Part shown: positions 59,111-64,000 of the stretch, piece by piece
How positions within the stretch are numbered: the stretch's first letter is position 1
How the letters are laid out: each line of letters starts with the position of its first letter
Source of the DNA: Earliella scabrosa
Taxonomy: Eukaryota; Basidiomycota; Agaricomycetes; Polyporales; Polyporaceae
NCBI GenBank assembly: GCA_022605405.1
Contig: JABYQQ010000006.1
Location: 682,001-746,000, forward strand
DNA: 64,000 nucleotides
Direction: 5' to 3'
Program-made: the position numbers and the translations under genes
The notes under the pieces: generated by a model
Database searches by the model: none
The model's input: the letters and a program-made list of their open reading frames with translations, nothing else
What the model was told of the DNA's origin: nothing

Positions 59111-61064
59111 ATGAGCGATCCTGATGTCGTCGCTATCATGCGTCAGGCTCACAGGCACTCTATCCAGACCGGTCAGTGCTATACCGAGACACCTATATGC
59201 GCATATACTCACTTTTCTGCCCCCAGTTTCTTCCGCCATGTTTTTGCTGTACGATTTGCTGACGACGTTCGACCAAGAGGTGCGTCTATGCGTTGGTCGA
59301 GCTCAAGTGCATCTCTTGATCACCGTGATCTTGCGCTGCTCAGGTGGAGCTAATCTGGGGGTACGTTCGCCTTCCATTGCGTTTCTTCCTGAGGCGGCTT
59401 GTTATCTGACTTTCGCCCAAAAGCTCTGCGAATACGCTCCCCAAGTTCCTGTACTTCATCTCGCGATACGTAGGCATATTAACACAACTGTGAGTACTCG
59501 TCGCATGGTACCTGTCTTCGGAGGACGGACTCGTCTTGCCCGAGTGCGGTCGCATCCGTCTCCGGTTGTTCACCCCGCATCTTGTCTGGTTCTAGCCATT
59601 TGACACGACGCTCAACTTCCTTCCACAGTATCATTGCCACCAACGTATTTCCGCTTTTGTGTGTATCTCGTCTGCTCTGCCGGAAGTCCATCTCACTCCG
59701 AATGTAGTTGCTACGAGTATCTGATGATGGATACCATGTACGTGCGTCCCCCGCCTCTCCTATCTCTCAACTCAAGGTTGTATCAGTTGTCTGTTAATCC
59801 TTCTCCTGAGCGTCGAGTTGGGCTTGATGCTCCGGGTGGACGCGCTGTATGGAAGGTCCCTGAGAGGTATTCTTAAAGTGATCAACCGAGCGTCCAGCTA
59901 CTCATACCATTGCCTCAGTGCGCGTGTTGCTTGGGGTTGCCTTCGTGCTGGAGATGGCGGTACGAACGGCCAGTCTCTGTTATGCAGTCCGACGCTCATG
60001 TCGCTTCAGGTATCTCTGTCGCTCAATGCTACGTCGCATACGAGCTTGGTCCGGATCCTGGAGCCATTTCCCCTCTGGTTATCAATCAAGGGATGCGTTT
60101 CTCACGGCGGACCGACGACGTATTCGCTTTCATGGTGCGTCGTGACCATGCTGCCGCATTCCCAACTGCTCATTAATTTGCTTCAGGATCCCTATTCTTG
60201 CTTTCGAGAGTAAGTTCTACATATTTCCTATACTATGAGCTGTGATGTCTGAACCATGCCGCAGCCCTGCTGTTCGTTCTCAATACCATCAAGTGTATAT
60301 CATATGGACCCCTAGACCACACACCGTTAATCTATCGTCTACTCCGTGACGGGAGTGCATACTACATCATGTGAGTCCTGCAATAAAGCTGCTACGACTC
60401 GCACTCCTTTGCTCACAATTGCCATGAAGCATCTTCGGTCAGTTGATGACCGCCTTTGTCGAGTTATATCGGCTCATTATGTTCCAGCGGTCATCCTCTT
60501 CACCACTATCGCTCAGTTCATTCAAGAAGCCCTAGTCACCACCTTCTCGATGTACGTACCCGAAGAACATCAGCTGCAACCACTACTCATCATGATCGTC
60601 CGTCATATAGCTGGTTGACGGCAATCTTCTCGTATTCGGTTAGTAGCTTTTCCTCGGACATTCCTTTCCCGACCCTGATCGGCTTGCGCTAGGGATGCCA
60701 TTTGCTCCTGAGCATACGCAAAGCGGCCGCACTCCGCCAGCGCATGGATCTGACCAGCATCTCGGCCGAGATCCCCACAATCGGACACGGTTCCACGGAC
60801 GACTCTTCTCTCGAGACGCCACAACCGACCCACCCACGGCCGTCCGCGCAACATCGAATAGAGTCCATCGAGCTCGTGCCCCAGCAGCGGGTGTCGCTGC
60901 ACCTGTCCTCGGAGGGCTCGCACGACAGCTCCTGGGCCGCGCGATGCACCCGCGACTGGGACGTTGTCGACGCCGAGAAGGCGTCGACGAAGAGGCATGG
61001 CGAGCGCGCCGGGCGGTCGGAAGACGAGACGGGCGTGCGGTGGTTGGAGCGGTGGCGGCCTTAG
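59111..61064 (+). CDS. DUF6533 family seven-segment membrane protein
   Basis: A GPCR-like membrane protein family expanded in Agaricomycetes, function unknown. Exon 1 starts MSDPDVVAIMRQAHRHSIQT. The DUF6533 signature follows across three small exons: SSAMFLLYDLLTTFDQE, VELIWG and SANTLPKFLYFISRY. Later exons supply LMLRVDALYGRSLR, VRVLLGVAFVLEMAVRTASL and LLFVLNTIKCISYGPLDHTP. The last exon begins GCHLLLSIRKAAALRQRMDL, the usual end of the seventh segment. It continues as a hydrophilic Ser-rich tail to TAG 61064. About ten short introns make exact joins in the middle uncertain, and the stretch 60420-60660 could not be fully resolved. Confidence 0.72.
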
Positions 61065-61731
61065 CAGCTGCCATCGGTGCGCATGGATGGACGGACTGTT
61101 CGCATGTATGATATTTGTGAGCTCGGATGCATCGGGCGTGCTGTCACTCCTTTGGTTTTTTTCAGGTCTGCTCTCGGAGGGCCCGGGCGTCATGCGATCC
61201 GAGCGGTGTGGCGCGGGTGTTTCTCGCGGCGGTGTCTGCTGTCGACATAACGTCAAGCTGAACGAACGACAACAAACTGCTCCAGTAGACATGCTCGATG
61301 CATCTGAGTTCTGGCCTGCGATGGCCCTTCTCCTCCAATTAGCTGGCTTTGTTCTCCGGACAGGCGTATGACGACGACGGTACGTGATCATGCCTACCAG
61401 CAATGTGGAAGGCATGACGATCACCAACCGGCAGATGCAGTGTCACGGCGACCGACGTCGTGGACTCTGGTCATTTATCTGCGAGTCAGAGTCCAACAGG
61501 CCCAGCCTCCGCGCCGCTTTCGCAAGTAAGAATACATACCCGTGGTCTCTATCGGTGATCTACAGGCTTCATAGCTAGTGTTCGAGTCCGGACGGTACGT
61601 GGACTCCGAAGCCGACCCGCGAGTATCGCGGGATAGGTTACATCAACGTGAAGCGTGCGCGTACGGTGGACTATCGACGGTCGACTGGGGCTTGGGGATG
61701 ATCGATGATCATAGGAGGAACTTGTCCAAAT
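61065..61731. other. spacer between convergent genes
   Basis: About 670 bp between the DUF6533 gene (+) and the HET-domain gene (-). No supported gene. A GTTCGAGTCC word at about 61582 resembles a tRNA B box but has no partner A box. Confidence 0.45.
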
Positions 61732-64000
61732 TCAGACGAGGGATCCATATGTGTAGTCCACTCCCGCCGTGAGCCAGTCGACCGCCCTCCAGAACCCGGT
61801 GGATGGAAGGAGAGCTGTGAGGCGCGCCCCGACTCTTTCGATCGCGGTCGACGGGAGGAGGACAGAAGGAGACGGCTCGTCTTCTTCATCATCCTCGGAT
61901 GAACCTGGAGGTGAGGACGATGAAGTTTGTGCAGAGGGGGGCACCGATTCCGGAACAAGGGTATTTGTGAATGCTGGAGTCATCCGCTCCAGACCAACCA
62001 GGTCTATCGTGAGCGTGACACGTTCAGGAAGCGTGTTTGGGAATATCCTGGCATCGTCAGAAAATGGAACACCCTGTATGCGAACGTCATACTCGTCGCC
62101 GACGAACGTTACTGCTTCACGATGAAGAGGATGGCTGAAGAAATGTATACGTGGACATGCCGGATGACGTGTGGGGAGGAACCTCGGTCGCACGGGCTGA
62201 GCCAGCCAGCGCCATCTGCAGACTGACGTTGACGTAGATCCTTGGCCTGTCAGGACCCTTTCGTGGTCCTGCAATCCTTGCAACTGGGAAGCATTGATCC
62301 TGGAGTCTGATGTCGCCCGGCGGATGGAGACTTCGGCCCACCATTCCCCAGGAGAAATGGGTAAGTGCGGGACAACTGCCAATCCTTTAGGTCGGCACTT
62401 GCATCCCACACCAAAGCGTAGCAACAGGATTTCGCCCCGAATAACGCTGAGGAAGCGGATATCCAGAATGAAAGGTTCATCCTCGGTACGTGGCAATGAC
62501 TCCACAGGTGTACGCAGTAAAACCGAGGAATCGGAACGGATGGTCTCTATTGCAGTAGACCCGTTGAAGGTGAAGCCGTGACGAGTCTCGAGGCGATACA
62601 GCATGCCTCCGGGGAGGTAGAACTCGCATGGCCGCGACCGACCAGATTCTGACCGATCACCGACTAGGCGAGAACGAAGGATACCTGTTCCTGCCAGTGG
62701 GTAGTAAGGCGCAGTTATCGGAGAAAGAGTGCCAATGCAAACTTGTCGTAGCATGAAATCCATGGGACCAATATAGTTGGACTCAATCCAGGCGCCCCGG
62801 AATGACTCCATTGCCCGCACCCGGCCCATTTGTCACAGTAGATGTAACGCCTACTCCGGTGAATAACATGGGCTGTGAGGGGGTGTCGTGAGCACAGTCC
62901 GCGCAGAATGCGCGGACCAAGAAGAGGATTAGACGATATCCTGGCTCATCACGGCGATAGCAAGCGAGATGGGCAGCGTGGGTGAAGCCACATTCAGTTG
63001 CCAAGGGAGCATGGTCGGCGGAGATCGGTAGGACGAGGACAAGTCCCTGACTAGTGAAAGAATCTTGCGTGATAGTAGCAAGGGGTAGCTGGCCGCTCCG
63101 GGCAAATTCTTTGTACGGCGGAATCTTCAAGTTGTCTATATCCGCGGAGGCGGCAAAATCAGCAGGAGAGCGCGCCAGGATGCTCTCCCACTGGCAGGAT
63201 GCATGTGAACCTCTTGTCCTGAGGTAGGCAGAGTGAATGGGATCGAGCTGCAATTGTTAATCGGTTTGGGACATGGGGGGAGGATCATCGAGGCGTACCG
63301 GCAGAGGAATAGCTTCAAAGGAGGGGTGAATTGATCCCCATGCGAAGATGCTTTGGTCAGGGATGTTCCTGACAATTTCTACTTGCAGTCGTGTGAAGGC
63401 ACGGCCACCTTCGCCATATATGATAGGCATCGTGATTCCAAAAAGACCAAGGAGGGAGTATGCTCTGTCTTCTACACGACTCGTCTCTCGACGTGCTGCC
63501 CATGACATACGACGTGCAACGCTATGGTGCCCAAGACCACGTTCGGCTTGTAGTAGTACGTCTAAGTCCACCCCGGTAACTTCCGTGACCGTGTCTAGAA
63601 GGGAGACCTTGGACCCTAGGACGCGCCATCCTCGCGATAAGAAGACGACATACCGTGGCGCAATGAGTTCTTGCAACGTCCAGCCCCTCGTGTACCATTT
63701 CGCGCGACGAAACTGCGATTCCGGGCCGCATGGGTCGTCATCGTCGCCAACGTCGTGCAAGTATGCGTAGCACGTAGCGGCAAAGCTATACCAGGCGAAC
63801 ATGGAATTGATAGCCTCGGAGAGTTCCGCACTGCTGCTCTTGTCGATACAGCATGTATCAAGCCACACCCATTCGTGGCCCTCGAGCTCGGCGAGGATGC
63901 AGAACCGCCGGGCCTTCTCGGTCACGAGCGAGCGGGGGTCCTCTCCGGTGCGGAGGCAACGAGGATGGATCGCTTGGATGTCCCGGAACGTTTGGGTATG
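61732..64000 (-). CDS. HET-domain protein, 5' part outside the window
   Basis: A heterokaryon-incompatibility (HET) domain protein of the kind that controls self/non-self recognition and cell death in fungi. The frame is open to the right edge (TFRDIQAIHPRCLRTGEDPR), so the N-terminus is missing. Visible HET core: GHEWVWLDTCCIDKSSSAEL, SEAINSMFAWYSFAATCYAY, then FRRAKWYTRGWTLQELIAPR. Next comes the DUF8212-type continuation EDRAYSLLGLFGITMPIIYG and GGRAFTRLQVEIVRNIPDQS. A 53-bp intron follows IPLP. A 49-bp intron (GTAGGC...GGAG) best joins PMLFTG to SFRGAWIES in phase. The C-terminal third is variable and ends WLTAGVDYTYGSLV at 61732. No STAND/NACHT or ankyrin region is present in the visible part. 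Confidence 0.85.

Overview
The window reads as nuclear DNA of a filamentous basidiomycete, most likely an Agaricomycete. The genes are broken by many short introns (mostly 50-90 bp, GTRNGT...YAG), the sequence is GC-rich, and several families typical of mushroom-forming fungi are present (DUF6593, DUF6533, HET-domain and Bsc6-like MFS proteins). I see no rRNA, credible tRNA, CRISPR or intact transposase. Exon boundaries were read by eye from splice motifs, phase and protein family. Where I give exact joins, the summed exon lengths are a multiple of three.

Layout, left to right. 0-9.7 kb: a small three-segment membrane protein (1016-1442, -), a bHLH-leucine-zipper transcription factor (2176-4281, -), then a gene-poor stretch. 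9.7-16.5 kb: a charged hypothetical protein and the mitochondrial ribosome-assembly GTPase MTG1, whose first intron is about 2 kb. 17-31 kb: three paralogous Bsc6-like MFS transporters, one on - and two in tandem on +, surrounding 6-phosphofructo-2-kinase, a PARG-like protein and an Aly/REF mRNA export factor. 32-46 kb: two inverted DUF6593 paralogues 12 kb apart, flanking an NCS1 nucleobase permease and the GID/CTLH E3 subunit Gid9 (Fyv10/MAEA). 47-57 kb: a dense housekeeping block with a Nim1/Hsl1/Gin4-type kinase, a Tlg1/syntaxin-6-like SNARE, RPB11, ribosomal protein uL15 and an MGRN1-like RING E3. 57-64 kb: a possible 65-aa protein, a seven-segment DUF6533 membrane protein, and a HET-domain protein running off the right edge.

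Most genes are unrelated housekeeping functions and form no pathway cluster. Two links are plausible but inferred. 6-phosphofructo-2-kinase and the GID E3 subunit both belong to control of glycolysis versus gluconeogenesis. The MFS trio arose by local duplication. I found no convincing new multi-gene system. The points most worth checking are single-protein oddities (lost catalytic residues in the phosphatase and PARG-like proteins, an unusual SNARE zero layer), the giant MTG1 intron, a perfect 22-bp hairpin between convergent genes, and an AT-rich inverted-repeat island.
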